Below are positions 23,476 to 34,833 of a stretch of 64,000 nt of DNA, in pieces. The DNA lies in assembly GCA_030770535.1 (NCBI GenBank), contig JASVEC010000019.1, positions 1-64,000 of the forward strand, read 5' to 3'. Under the pieces are notes generated by a model. That model searched no databases. It saw only the letters and a program-made list of their open reading frames with translations, and had not been told where the DNA came from. The stretch is from Batkoa obscura (Eukaryota > Entomophthoromycota > Entomophthoromycetes > Entomophthorales > Batkoaceae). Each line of letters starts with the position of its first letter. The first letter of the stretch is position 1. The position numbers and the translations under genes are program-made.

Positions 23476-24888
23476 TTAATATTTTGAAGTTTTTTGATAA
23501 ACTCTAATATAATCAATGATATAAGATTGCTTCCAAGTTTTATAATCTTCATTTGGATTATATTTAGCACCTGAAAAGAAAGTACCACCTACAGCTAAAT
23601 TTAATAACATAATAAAATCTTGATCCCAAGGTTGACCTAGTTTTGTGTAAGGTGTATTGTTATGCAATAAAGGAGATGTCCAATTTCTATTAGTTTCTAA
23701 TTGATATGTGAATCGATTATTAACATAAAATTTAATACTGTTTTCATTCCAATCTAAACCATAAATATTAAATTCATTAGCTAATCCTTCTTGAACATAT
23801 TGTAAATTAGAGTAAACGTTATTTGGCCATTGTCCACCATAATGAATAGCATGACCAATTTCATTTGGTTTTTGTCCACGTGATTCCATTATATCAAATT
23901 CACCAGATGCTGCCCAAGTACCATATTTATAATTGGAAGGTAACATCCAAAAAGCTGGCCATAGAAAATTACCGATGGGTATTTTAGCTTTCATTTCAAA
24001 TCTTCCATATTTCCATTTACCACCTTGATCCGCTCTAGTATGGATTCTTGCGGATCTTACTGCTTTTCTATTTGTACAAGCCCCACGTGCAATAGAATCT
24101 GGATCTGCGTTGCATTTATCATAGGGCATTAAAGCATACCCTTCAGGGGCTCTTATTGCTGTCATGATTAAATTTCCATCCTGTACTTTTAAAACATCAT
24201 CATGAGCTACATAGCATTGTTCTTCATCATTGCCACCACCCAAACAATTCACTTCAAATTCCCATTTATTTAAATCTAATTTATTGCCATCAAATTCATC
24301 ATTCCATACTAATTTATAATTTGAGGGTAAAGGAGGACTTTCTACTATGCCTTCTTCCGATTTTATAGGGTAATCTGAGGTACTATTAGTAGTATTTTTA
24401 CCACTATTGGTACTAGTACTGTTGCTATTAGCAGTGCCACTTTCAGTAATCATATCTTCTTTACCCTCCTCTGTTTCCGTTGATGTACTATTATTGTTAT
24501 TGCCAGCCTCATAACCTTTACTACCCTTAGAACATTCATCTTCCTCTAACCACTCATAATAGAAATCTTTATCTAATATATAACCACTCTTCCTTTGATT
24601 ACAATTTTCAAATAGTGGGACAAATTTAAAATTACTAGTATCAGTATCATTTTTCATTCCGTTTTTAGATGCTTCTTTAGTACCACTTTTCATTGTAGTT
24701 ACATACGCTCGATTACCACTTTTCCCTATTCCTAAACCATAGGCAGGGACTAATACCCTTTTATCCTCAATAGTTTGGTTTTTAGCTTTTGTTGAAGCAT
24801 TCGTAGTATTGTTTTGCAATGATTGTACTTGGGTTATTAATTGAATCAATTTAGGCACAGAAGGTATTTTCCAGTTAGACGTACTCAT
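23476..24888 (-). CDS. GH16 beta-1,3(4)-glucanase-like protein
   Basis: Intronless, 470 aa. The glycoside hydrolase 16 domain occupies about residues 190-468; the catalytic signature GEFDIMES places the nucleophile at Glu330 and the acid/base at Glu335, with Asp332 between. Other family marks are KLVWNDEFDG at the domain start, WPAFWMLP, and YGLDWNENSIKFYVN. It would hydrolyse or remodel beta-glucan. Residues 1-190 form a Ser/Thr/Asn-rich, acidic region. No signal peptide is visible at the chosen start (MSTSNWKIPSVP), odd for a GH16 enzyme; an upstream exon with a signal was looked for and not found. Secretion may be unconventional, or the 5' exon lies farther away. Confidence 0.9.
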   Translation of the reverse strand: MSTSNWKIPSVPKLIQLITQVQSLQNNTTNASTKAKNQTIEDKRVLVPAYGLGIGKSGNRAYVTTMKSGTKEASKNGMKNDTDTSNFKFVPLFENCNQRKSGYILDKDFYYEWLEEDECSKGSKGYEAGNNNNSTSTETEEGKEDMITESGTANSNSTSTNSGKNTTNSTSDYPIKSEEGIVESPPLPSNYKLVWNDEFDGNKLDLNKWEFEVNCLGGGNDEEQCYVAHDDVLKVQDGNLIMTAIRAPEGYALMPYDKCNADPDSIARGACTNRKAVRSARIHTRADQGGKWKYGRFEMKAKIPIGNFLWPAFWMLPSNYKYGTWAASGEFDIMESRGQKPNEIGHAIHYGGQWPNNVYSNLQYVQEGLANEFNIYGLDWNENSIKFYVNNRFTYQLETNRNWTSPLLHNNTPYTKLGQPWDQDFIMLLNLAVGGTFFSGAKYNPNEDYKTWKQSYIIDYIRVYQKTSKY

Positions 24889-25382
24889 TGTCCTTTATGA
24901 GATCTAAAGCAAATGAATTTAAGTTTATGATTATAAAGTTTAGGGATTTAGTTTATATATAATTTTGATTTTTTACATTTTACTCTTCAAATATTTGAAT
25001 CGTTTGGGTTGATTCAGTCAAGTTTAATGAATTTCTCAAATTTTATTGGTTCCTCTTTTTACGCTAAAAATTGATAAATTGAGTGACTTTATTTTTTCTC
25101 ACTTGATCGTTTGGATGCTTTTGTTACATTTTAAAAACAATAGTGGTTATAAAGATAAATATAAACATAATTCTATTATCTATTTTAATATATTAAATTA
25201 AAAAGCAATTGATGATGTTTCATAATAATCTATATTATTACTCTTTTTTTCTTAAATTTAGTAAATTTAGATTAAAAAAATATAAAATTATTAAGATATA
25301 AATTCAAATACTAATTTTAATAATATCTTAAATGCTATATTGCTTTATTATCTTTAATTTAGAAAGGTACTCATCATCCTTA
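24889..25382. other. Intergenic spacer, nothing recognised
   Basis: AT-rich sequence upstream of the GH16 gene; presumably holds its promoter but no clear TATA box can be assigned. Confidence 0.4.
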
Positions 25383-25628
25383 TTAACATGTCTTCTCATT
25401 CACCAATATTTCAGAGATTACCTGCGTTAAAATAATCCAATTTAAAGAAGTAGGCTCTAATTTATAACAATCATATAAATAAGAAAATTCTGACTTTAAA
25501 CAATTTTTAAATTTAAAGCTTGGATTAACTGATAAAAGGATGTTGGAAAAGTTATAAAGAAATTTGGGGTCTAACAAATGTTTTTTAATAGCCATTTTCC
25601 GTTTCTTATGTCGAAAAATTGAACACAA
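25383..25628 (-). CDS. Small open frame, unknown, possibly a gene remnant
   Basis: 81 codons. Composition is protein-like (FLYNFSNILLSVNPSFKFK; 4 Cys) but there is no known motif, no flanking exon and no paralogue in the window. In such AT-rich DNA an open frame of this length can occur by chance. Could be a remnant of a larger regulator gene. Confidence 0.2.
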   Translation of the reverse strand: MCSIFRHKKRKMAIKKHLLDPKFLYNFSNILLSVNPSFKFKNCLKSEFSYLYDCYKLEPTSLNWIILTQVISEILVNEKTC

Positions 25629-26011
25629 TATTAACTTTTAAGTAAAGCCTGTCTACTTTTCATGACATATTTAGTTGATTTTACTAATAAATATTACATA
25701 TATTTTATATATAGCTTGGAATGCTACGTGTAATTTAATGTCATCATTCTATTTAGAAAAATAACTAAAATGAAAAATACGGAACTGTTTATCAGCATAT
25801 TTGTTCATATTGAAGAAACTGACAAGAGCCAGAATAATTATACTTAATAAAATCAGGACCATGGTAAGCTTTATCGCTATTCAACTTTGTAGGGCTATCT
25901 TAAAATTAATCAATAACTTAATAGAATCTTTACCATGCTTTAAAGTAAGTCAAACATCAAAGTTAGCTAATAAAGATTTGATAGCAAATTTAGTTAAATT
26001 ATTAATACATA

Positions 26012-26105
26012 TGGGGATTTATTTAAGAATTTCACTAACAATTTTTCCACTCAAATAGCATTTAAAAGATAGAAAAAGTAATGAAGCCAAAAAAAACACC
26101 CTCGT
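26012..26105 (+). mobile_element. Miniature TIR element, copy 10
   Basis: Left end TGGGGATT is slightly shortened behind the TIR; right end CACCCTCG. TA flanks. Confidence 0.75.
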
Positions 26106-27426
26106 ATATATACTTTAGGTGCAACTTCTTTATTTTTTTATCTAAAGTTCTCTTCGGAATAAAAGGTAGGATCAATATTAAAATTATTTTTTAGTGGTAC
26201 ATTTATATCCCCTTAAATATTACTAATTGGGGAAAAATTATCACTATTGAAATAATTATAAGCTAAGAGAAGAGATTTAAAGATCTATTTGAGTTATACT
26301 CTTATGACTGCTTTTTATGATGAATTATATTGATATTTCTTTTCTCTACATATATCATCAATATACGAAATTGCTCTAGAACACTTATAAATAGTTTAAA
26401 AAATTAATAATATAATACTATTAACTTATATAATCATTTGTTTATAATTTTGATATGTATAAAGGTTTTTTAAAGATTCCTTACATATTTTAATGCAACT
26501 TGGAAAATGATCGGAAGCTTTCAAAGGTCTTTTGTATTATAACCATCTTTTTGAACATATAAACAATAGCCTTTCACAGTTTTCTTTTAATTATTAATAT
26601 AAACTCAATCGTTTACTTCAAGGACATTTAAAAAAACTATAAAGAACGTTACTTGATTCCCACAGAATACTTGATTACATCATTTAACTTTTTTATTCTT
26701 TTGAAAGGCCTATAGTCCAAGTATTCTAATTACTATGCAGTTTTAATATCATGTCAAAACGTAGTAAAAATAAAGTTATTATACAAACTTAAGAATAAAA
26801 ATCCAAAAAATCGATAGTTGATTTTATTAAGTTAAAAAATGTACATGCTACTGTGCAACAACCTAAAAGAAATAGTCGAAAAGTAGCTGCTTGAAACTAT
26901 TTTAATACTAAACTGTAGCAAAGTAAAAGTATTTCTATTATAATTTAAAGTGAAATTAAATGTTACTCTTGGGTACAGTTATTAAATACTTTGATTTTTT
27001 GTATGTTATTTTAGCAATTAAGGGTATTTAAAAATCGCTATAAATAAGTGCCTAGCCTGCTCACCTATTTAGATGACTTTTACCCGTCTAAAACCTTAGA
27101 ACCTATTTAAGTTTTAGATGGGTAAAGGCTGTCTATATATCAGTTGAATTGTCGGTTGATCATTATTATCCAGTTTTTTAAAAATTAGACCAGGAATTCA
27201 GCATACACGGTTAGAGATATGTATAACAGATATTTAAAAAAACAATAATTCAATGTTACTATGAAAATTCTGGCCAATAAAGACAAAAAATTAAACTAAT
27301 CAACTAATTAATTGGCTTTTATAAAAGTAAACTGTGAAATTAATTTGTAACAGAAGGGGTTAAAAGTTAGACTAGAGTTAGATGTTTTTTTCGCTTCTCT
27401 GGATTTAAATTTCAAAAATCAACATA
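26106..27426. other. Gene-poor stretch with one fossil reading frame and a hairpin
   Basis: No intact gene. A coding-like stretch on the + strand from 26751 to about 26960 starts with ATG (MSKRSKNKVIIQT) but is interrupted by several stops; its family is not recognised. A hairpin at 27078-27126 is listed separately. Confidence 0.35.
27078..27126. repeat. Imperfect hairpin
   Basis: Arms 27078-27093 (TTTACCCGTCTAAAAC) and 27111-27126 (GTTTTAGATGGGTAAA) pair with one mismatch across a 17-nt loop. Confidence 0.6.
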
Positions 27427-27525
27427 TGGGGTTGTTTTTTTGGCTTGATTACTTTTTCTATCTTTTAAATGTTATTTGAGTGGAAAGATTGTAGTAAAAT
27501 CCTTAAACAAAAAAACATATCCCCA
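27427..27525 (-). mobile_element. Miniature TIR element, copy 11
   Basis: Ends TGGGGTTG and ATCCCCA; TA on each side. Confidence 0.8.
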
Positions 27526-27769
27526 TATAAATATTTTTTGCTTCAGTACTTTATCCATTATCTGTGTAACGAAGATTTTTCTAGTTAAATATTAGTATAA
27601 AATATTTACACATGACTGTTTATAAATAAATGGGAAATGATTTTAATGTGAAAATGTCTTATTTTAGTATTACTATTTTCTTTATTCTATATTGTATAAA
27701 ATTAGACAAAGAAACGAAATTATATAAGACACTTAACATTTTATATAAATTGTTTTTTTACTTAGAATT

Positions 27770-27869
27770 TGAGGATGTTTTTTTTGGCTTTATTACTTTT
27801 TCTATCTTTTAAGTACATTTGAGCGGAAAAGTTATTAGTAAAATCCTTAAATACAAAAATACATCCCTA
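27770..27869 (-). mobile_element. Miniature TIR element, copy 12
   Basis: Ends TGAGGATG and CATCCCTA; TT on each side rather than TA. Confidence 0.8.
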
Positions 27870-27941
27870 TTTGTTAAAACTGTTTTTTTAACATTTAGAT
27901 GAAAGTAGTTAAACATTCTCTACATTTTTGTACTAAGCTTT

Positions 27942-27971
27942 AGACTCACTATAAACGGACGTAGTGAGTCT
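27942..27971. repeat. Perfect short hairpin
   Basis: AGACTCACTA (27942-27951) and TAGTGAGTCT (27962-27971) pair over 10 bp with a 10-nt loop. Neither arm belongs to the miniature family. Confidence 0.65.
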
Positions 27972-28595
27972 CTTTTCATAGTTAAACCAACACTCAGCTA
28001 TACATTTTATAAAAAACAGCATATAAAATTTGATTTGATATTAACCCACTTATAAATAATTACTAGTATCAGAGTAAGGTCTGGAATTCATTAGTAACCT
28101 CTTTAATGCTAATTTAGATAGTTTCAAGTCATTATCGCAGTCAAGAATGATGGGCGTCATTATTTTCTATAAATTTTTATAAAATTCATTTCGTTTTATA
28201 ATTAAGTGCCAATTGAAAAAACATTAAGAAAATTGAAAGTTTAACTAGCCTGTATATGGCAAACGTAAGTTAGAGTTAGTGGAGATTAAGAAAAAGTTTA
28301 TTTTTTAACTAGTTAAGGGAGAGCTAATCAGTCTCTTTCAACTTGTCTAAAAATTGACTTTTTATCAAAAAGAATAGAAACTCACAAAAGGGTTCCTAAT
28401 ATCCTTGACTGCGACTCAAGCCTTAAATAGCTTTTATATCTTGCTATTCAGATAATTATGTCATAAGCTTAATTTCTAGAGACAATAATTGGCTTAATGA
28501 AGCAAGCATTATCTAAAATTTATAAATAATTGTTTATCAACCTAATTAAACTAAAATATAATATTATAATCTAAAAGCAACAATAAATCTTGAAG

Positions 28596-28603
28596 TATAA
28601 AAA
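28596..28603 (+). promoter_or_regulatory. TATA box of the intact P450
   Basis: TATAAAAA, 33 nt before the ATG at 28637; conserved in the two paralogues. Confidence 0.6.
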
Positions 28604-28636
28604 GAAGATATTAGACCTTAAGAAATAAACTAAAAA

Positions 28637-30219
28637 ATGATTTTATATATTTTATTATCCTTTATACTTTTGTTTTCCTACATTTGTTTCAAATTCCGTC
28701 CTAATAGAAATGTAGCCCAACTACCTAGTGTAAATATACTGATGATATTTTATCATATATTATGTGGAACCTCTGGACAGTTAATAGATAAACTTTTAAT
28801 AAATCCTCTACTTTCGAAAAATCAATTTATAACCGTGTTCTTAGGCCGGTGGTTTATATTAGTAAAAGATATGGATATCATCAAAAAAATACTCCTTGAT
28901 GATACAGCTTTTGTTAAAATTAAACAGAATGAAATGATGTTTGATTTTGGATTAATAGAAGAAAATATTGCTGAAGTGGATAAAAAGAAGTGGAAAGTAC
29001 ATAAAAAAGTAGTTAATCCAGCATTTAAAAGGGGATGGGATTTAGAAATTTTTATAACTGTGGCAAATAAAATTTGTGATAAAATCCAGAATGCCAGTGA
29101 CCAAGAAATTGAAGTTATGGAAATTTTTAAAGCTAGTACCTTAGATAGCTTAGGGTTAGCTGTGTTTGATATCGATTTTAATACTATCAGTAATCAAGAT
29201 AATGAGATGGCTTACTTATATAACAATCTCGTCAATGAAATCTTAAACCCCTTGTTTTTTATGCTACCTTTTTTAAATCACTTTCCCTTTCCATCAAGAA
29301 TGAAATTATATGGTGATGCTGCTAAGTTTCGTGGCCATATAAAAGGACTGATTGATGACGAAAGAAAAAAATTGGCTGTATCTGGTAATAATGAAAAAGG
29401 TTCCAATCTGTTATCATTGATGATACAATCTTCTGATGAGGAATCGGAAGGACTTACTGATGAGTTAATTATAGTAATTACTGATTTCGTTTTAATATAA
29501 CCCTTTTCTTATTTTTTACACTTTAGAATAATGCCATTGTGTTTTTTATTGCTGGACATGACTCAACTGCCCACGCACTAAATTCAGTTACTTACTATTT
29601 AGCTAAGCATCAAGTAATATTAATTACATGAAAATAATTTCAATACTAATTGATAATTAATAACTAGGAAATCCAACAAAAACTGAGACAAAAAATAAAA
29701 GATGTACTAGGACCAAAAAATCCGTTAAAAGAGTTAAGTTCCAATCATGCTATTTTAAATGAAATTGTTTATTTAGATGCTGTAATTTATGAAACTTTAA
29801 GATCCATTCCAGTAGCAAATACACTTACTCGTAAATCAAACCGACCAGTTACTTTAGAAAATAATCTAAGAATAGTCCCGAATCAATCCATCATGTTACA
29901 TATAGGACTTGCAATGAAGGATCCAACTTTATTCAAAAACCCAGAAGAATTTCAACCCGAACGTTTTTTAATTGTTGAAGATAATCAAACTAAAATTGAT
30001 AAAAAAATGACCAACTTGTTACTTACTTTTGGTTATGGTACTAGGATGTGTATAGGCAATCAGCTCTCTTTGTTGGAGCAAAAGGTGTTTTTGATTGCTT
30101 TATTATCAAAGTTTAATATATCCTTACCTGAAAATTCACCACATCATGACTATCCTGTTTTACCTCCAGTAGGTTTGTTTAGTCCTAAAGACCTAAAGGT
30201 TAAATTCACGAAGATCTGA
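28637..30219 (+). CDS. Cytochrome P450 mono-oxygenase (intact copy)
   Basis: Exons 28637-29473, 29527-29613, 29668-30219, giving 491 aa; both introns are in phase 0. N-terminal anchor MILYILLSFILLFSYICF targets the ER membrane. P450 signatures are all present: I-helix AGHDSTAH with the acid-Thr pair used for oxygen activation, ETLR of the ExxR motif, PERF, and FGYGTRMCIGNQ with the Cys haem ligand. Substrate is unknown; the CYP family was not assigned. Two broken paralogues (5783-7357 on the - strand and 35831-37409 on the + strand) share intron positions, TATA spacing and most of the protein, so this is a local duplicated set in which only this copy reads through. It needs a P450 reductase, not found in the window. 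Confidence 0.92.
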
Positions 30220-31647
30220 ATGTATTTTATGAAACCCTACATCATTTGTTTTTGTATAATTTCTCATAACACCTGAATAAATGATTTAAACGTTAAATTT
30301 TTAATGTCATATTTTGATTATTTTAATAACTAATAGATATCAGATAATTTTGTATATTTTCAGAATTATATTTTCATGTTGGATTTTTTTCAGAAGTACG
30401 TGCTTAATGCAGTGTTTATTCAAGAGAAAAAACGGCTATTAAGTAATAAGCATTAGAAAATCTTAGAAGAAGATAAATACTTTAGAGTTAGTTGAAGTTT
30501 TTAGTCCGAACAACCCTATCTCAAGAGTCCTTTTACCCAATTTAGATTTGTTCAATCTAAATGTAGTTAAAAAGAGTTGATTAATTAGAAAGTGTCTCCG
30601 TTCGGAATTAAATAAGGAAATAAGGACTAGGTCACACTTTCCCCAAATAGAATTTTGCAATAGTGTGTATAGACAATCTATATTACAGTTCATACTAATT
30701 CTTATGGTCTTATTTTCAGAAATAATGCAAATAATTTAAGGTAAAGGTACAACTATCTCTATATAACTATCGCCCATTTAAAAGTCTGATTATCTTTGCT
30801 TTTAAACAATATATTTAAATCTTCTTTGTTTGATCATTAAATGTTTTTGTTTGTTACTTTTAGTGACATTTATTCTATAAATTGGTATAAATGCCAGCTA
30901 GTCTAATTCTTTCTTATTAATAATAAATTTCTTATAATCAAAATCATAAAGTCAAATATCTAAGATGAGTAAATAAAACCATACATTTATTCTTTACATT
31001 GTCATAATACTTATAAACAGCTTTAAATTGATTATGAATAATTTCAACTCTTATAAGCATTTATTAACAAAATTGACGCATATTATAGACCTACTTTATT
31101 CAATTTATAAGCGATATTTCTATAAAATTTATTTTTATAAAATTAACAAAATCTTAAATAAAAACACTTAAAAAAACAAAAAAGATATAAACATATGGGG
31201 TTGTCTGAATTAGTTTCATTATTTTATCCAATTTTTGAAAAATTTTGTATTTTAAAAACTTCGCTTAAAATTCTATAAAATCATATCTTTTATTAAAACA
31301 AAAGTACCCGGACACAGTTCTAAATCATTCTATTATAGTTCATACTGTAAGTTAGTTGAATTTCTACTAGATCTTAAATACATGTTCTTATAAAGCTTAA
31401 TTGAGAAATATTTATTATCAACTGCTTTATAACCAACATTGTAGATTTATTATCAAATAAATAAACTATTTTAATGTTATAATTACATTATTAATATATT
31501 GCCAAGTTAATAAATAGCTGCATGGGAGGGAGTGATTAGCCCCAAAACTATAATTAACGATCCCTATATAGTACAAGTAATAATAGTTTTTACATATTAT
31601 TACAGTTACTTGTTCTTTGACTATTTATTAACTTAGCTATTAATAAC
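30220..31647. other. Intergenic region, 1.4 kb, with a fragment of the miniature family
   Basis: No gene recognised. A partial miniature element lies at 31197-31238. Confidence 0.4.
31197..31238 (-). mobile_element. Miniature TIR element, truncated left end
   Basis: TGGGGTTGTCTGAATTAGTTTCATT and a few more bases resemble the family start, then similarity stops. It shares the unusual segment TCTGRATTRGTTTCA with the fragment at 47648, so the two may mark a sub-family or a related longer element. Confidence 0.45.
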
Positions 31648-32466
31648 TTAAGTAATCTTAACATTTAACAATTTATTTCTATCATTCAACAAACTACTTA
31701 CTTGCTTAGTAAATATCGAAATTTTTAACTTCTCTGTTATCTTCGTAAGGTAAGCTGGCATCAATCTTTTAACTTTTCTATTTTCTATAGACTCTATAAT
31801 TCTAATTGGAACTATATCGCTCTTTTTTGATGTATCAGATACTGGATAACAATGTAGTTTATTGTTATGTTTAATAAAATGTAAATACTTCTTAATGCCT
31901 TGTATCTCTATTATTCTTTTTGTATTTTTTTTTGTTTCATACTTTTTAAAAATTATATCTATTTTCCCATTATTAACAGTCGAGTTATTAATTTTGTTAT
32001 GCTCACAAATAAAAGCCTCAAATCTTGAAATTAATTGATTGATATCTTCTATTTTACCTAACGCTTCAAAACTACTTTTCCATTTTGAAAGATTTCCAAA
32101 ATGTCCATCAACTATACTTTTTCCATGATGCTCAGCAAAAAAATTAAGATTAACATTCAAACTACTATTTATTTTATGAATTTCTTTAAACATATAGTGT
32201 AGAAATTCTTGGGATCTAAAATGATTTCCTGTATCTGCCCATATATTAATTTTTGTAAACTTTTTAAATAGAAGCTCTGTAGATATCAAATTGATTGAGC
32301 AATCTCCTGCATATGCTGAGTCATGATTTAATATCTCAGATAAATAATCAAAGTAAACTTTGCCTATTGTTTTATCATCTTTTAAATATAAAACACCAAA
32401 GCCTAATACTAATATAGCTTGTTTATTATAATGATCTAGATTTATTGAATCCGGTCTTGTTCCTAT

Positions 32467-32931
32467 TGTGAAATATTGCTTTGTCAGTCTCAGAGTTAAT
32501 TATAGCATAACAATCGCCTAAGCTGTTGTGTTATCGAGTTCAGAGAAAATCAATCCCACATTCTTAGTTTGATTTGCTATGAGAATTTTTAGCTCCATCC
32601 CAAAGAACATTATCTTCTCATTTTGATGTTTATACTTTTCAGAATATAAAAGAGCTTACAGAGTATAGTAGTTCGGGGCTTTTTAACTGAATTATTTCTT
32701 GATATCTCGAGCATTTAATAAAGCCACTAAGTTTTCTTGATAGTATTTTACGTAGATTTTTACATTAGTATTGTCTATTCTATTTGTCTTCTATAGCTTG
32801 TAACCTATTACGTGCTATTCTTCATAATCCAAGTCTACCTTAGTCACATAAACTAAGACCTTTCGACTTATAGTGTAGTCAACCCAGCAATAACTGTTCT
32901 TGACTCCAAACCCTGAGTACCAGATTTCGCA
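32467..32931 (-). mobile_element. Solo LTR, copy A (fossil)
   Basis: 465 bp with TGTG...CGCA ends and a 4-bp target duplication CTAT (32463-32466 and 32932-32935). About 98% identical by eye to copy B (38602-39066), which lies in the opposite orientation, so both are young. No internal retroelement region is left. The 4-bp duplication and TG..CA ends fit an LTR retrotransposon; the family cannot be named without an internal part. Confidence 0.75.
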
Positions 32932-33292
32932 CTATTTCCATATTTTGTTTAAAATCTAAAATTATTATACAACTTTTGTTATTTAATTTTTTAATAGTTT
33001 CATTAAATGTGTTTTTTTGAGTATCAACACAGAATTTATGTAATTTGTATAACTTTTCTTCGTTGAAAATTTCTTCTATCTCTGCTTTGTTTTTTATTGC
33101 TATATTTATTTTATCTTCGAATAACTTTTTTTAACTGTATACTGAGCACATATATTACATAGATCCGTTTTTCTTGCTGGATTTTTGAAATTACTTGGTA
33201 TATATTTAAAGAGCGTTGACCTAGCTGCTGCTTCATCTCTTAGATCATTAAAATATTTACTGTATATCATTCTTCTACTTTTATTTGATATA

Positions 33293-33395
33293 TGGGAGCG
33301 TTTTTTTTTTTTACTTCATTACTTTTCCATTTTTTAAATGCTATTTAAGCGGAAAATTTGTTAGTAAAATTCTTAAACGCAAAAATACATTCCCA
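33293..33395 (-). mobile_element. Miniature TIR element, copy 13
   Basis: Ends TGGGAGCG and CATTCCCA, TA flanks; inserted in the decayed transposon. Confidence 0.8.
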
Positions 33396-33934
33396 TATAC
33401 TTATTTAAAATTGAACTTTAGCAGTTGTTGGAAATCTTTTAATTAGTCGAATCAAAATCAAACTACTTCTAAAATTCGATTCTTTAGGAGTTTTTCCAGT
33501 TTTTCGTTATTGATTATTATAATAATAAAACTTTAATGTCCACTTTTAAAAGTATTGAAAAAATTATAATAAATATTATTTCTTTGGAAAAAATCCACTA
33601 TTATTGCTATGGAATAAGTATTTTTAAGAAAGTATTATATTGAAGATGAATTTTCTTACATTAAACTTAAAGGTGAAACTATCAACAACTTTTCCTATTG
33701 ATTTAAAAAGGGTTATAAGTTATCGAGTAATGGCATTGGATGAATTATTGAAGAGCGATTGTTTTGAACTATTCTAGTGTTAAACATTAATAAGCTAAAA
33801 GTCCTTCTATCAAGATCTAAAGGATAGGCAATTACTACTCTTGATTAAGATTATATACATCAACCTCATTAGAGCATGAAGGTATGAGTATGACATCATA
33901 TAAATTTAAAACAACTTTTATTTAAAAAATAATT

Positions 33935-34033
33935 TGGCAGTGTATTTTTGTGTTTAAGAATTTTACTACAATTTTTTCGTTAAATAGTACTTAAAAGATA
34001 GAAAAAGTAATGAAGCCAAAAAAGACACCCCTA
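33935..34033 (+). mobile_element. Miniature TIR element, copy 14
   Basis: Diverged ends TGGCAGTG and CACCCCTA, recognisable full-length body. Confidence 0.7.
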
Positions 34034-34084
34034 TATATTAAAATAAAAGATATCAAAATAAAGATAAAGTATTTTCTATCAGCT

Positions 34085-34445
34085 GCCTAACAGCTTGCTT
34101 TTTCATTCCATTTACAAAACAATGGATGATAACCATTAATAGAACCATAGACATATGCCTTACCATGTAAAGATAGTAATTTTTTTATTAGCGTTTTAAT
34201 ATATACCTTTAAATACTGCAAGCTTCAATTCTAATTTTTTGCTATTATGCTAAAGAGTATTTTCTCTTTCAATCAATATCTCCTAAGCTTTTTGATTAAC
34301 TTCATTTTATAATACTATAGCTCAATTTCCGATAATAATATGGAATATAGACTTTTGCAATATAAAAACCTTCAGAGATTGAAGAATTATCAGTATTCAT
34401 ACTATTATCGAAATCTTCTAAGCTCTTCTTTGGTTGAGGTTCCAT
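34085..34445 (-). pseudogene. Fossil reading frame, unknown protein
   Basis: Coding-like sequence from an ATG at 34445 (MEPQPKKSLEDFDNSMNTDN), continuing downward as a helical Lys/Glu-rich stretch but broken by several stops and at least one frame change. No family recognised; it may belong to a mobile element. Treated as a fossil. Confidence 0.3.
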
Positions 34446-34734
34446 GGCCTTGTTGATAATATTATAAATCAAGTAAGTGAGTCTTAAAATCCTAAGAAAG
34501 TAAAGGAGCCCCTTTAGTTACATGAATGCAACCTGTGTGAATGATTATTTTTAATAAACTGGTAGATAGTTTTAAACTGTCCATGGTAAACTAATTTGAA
34601 ATTAGGATGCAGTTGTTTAGTCTTTTTTATACACTTTTTAGACTTAATTACTTATAGCTTTTTAATTAAATCTATTTCAACTTTAAAATTGATTTTGTAT
34701 CAGTCTTTTTAGCAGATGTTTCAGTGAAACAGTT

Positions 34735-34833
34735 TGAGACTGTTTTTTTTGGTTTCATTATTTTTCCATTTTTTAAGCACTATTTGAGTGGAAAGGTTGT
34801 AGTAAAATTCTTAAACAAAAAAATCCATCCCCG
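34735..34833 (-). mobile_element. Miniature TIR element, copy 15
   Basis: Ends TGAGACTG and CATCCCCG; TT on both flanks. Confidence 0.75.

Larger units (their letters stand above)
31648..33530 (-). mobile_element. Decayed DNA transposon with DDE-like transposase
   Basis: On the - strand an open frame runs from 32466 down to 31648 (about 270 codons) and similar coding sequence continues upstream to about 33530. Features suggesting a DDE-type transposase are IIILDFKQNM before the insertion, NLDHYNKQAILVLGF, IWADTGNHFRSQEF (D.G..F), and NFFAEHHGKSIVDGHFG, a pattern I know from transposase-like proteins of early fungi and invertebrates. A Cys pair (LCNIC) lies upstream. The frame is interrupted by a solo LTR (32467-32931) and by a miniature element (33293-33395), and there is one single-base shift in an A run near 33140. 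The frames either side of the LTR are in register when the 4-bp duplication is counted once, so the LTR inserted into an open frame. Terminal repeats of the transposon were not found. Superfamily uncertain. Confidence 0.6.

Noticed and set aside
30463-30693. 76-codon open frame on the - strand
   Set aside because: No motif, no flanking exons, no paralogue; expected by chance in AT-rich spacer.
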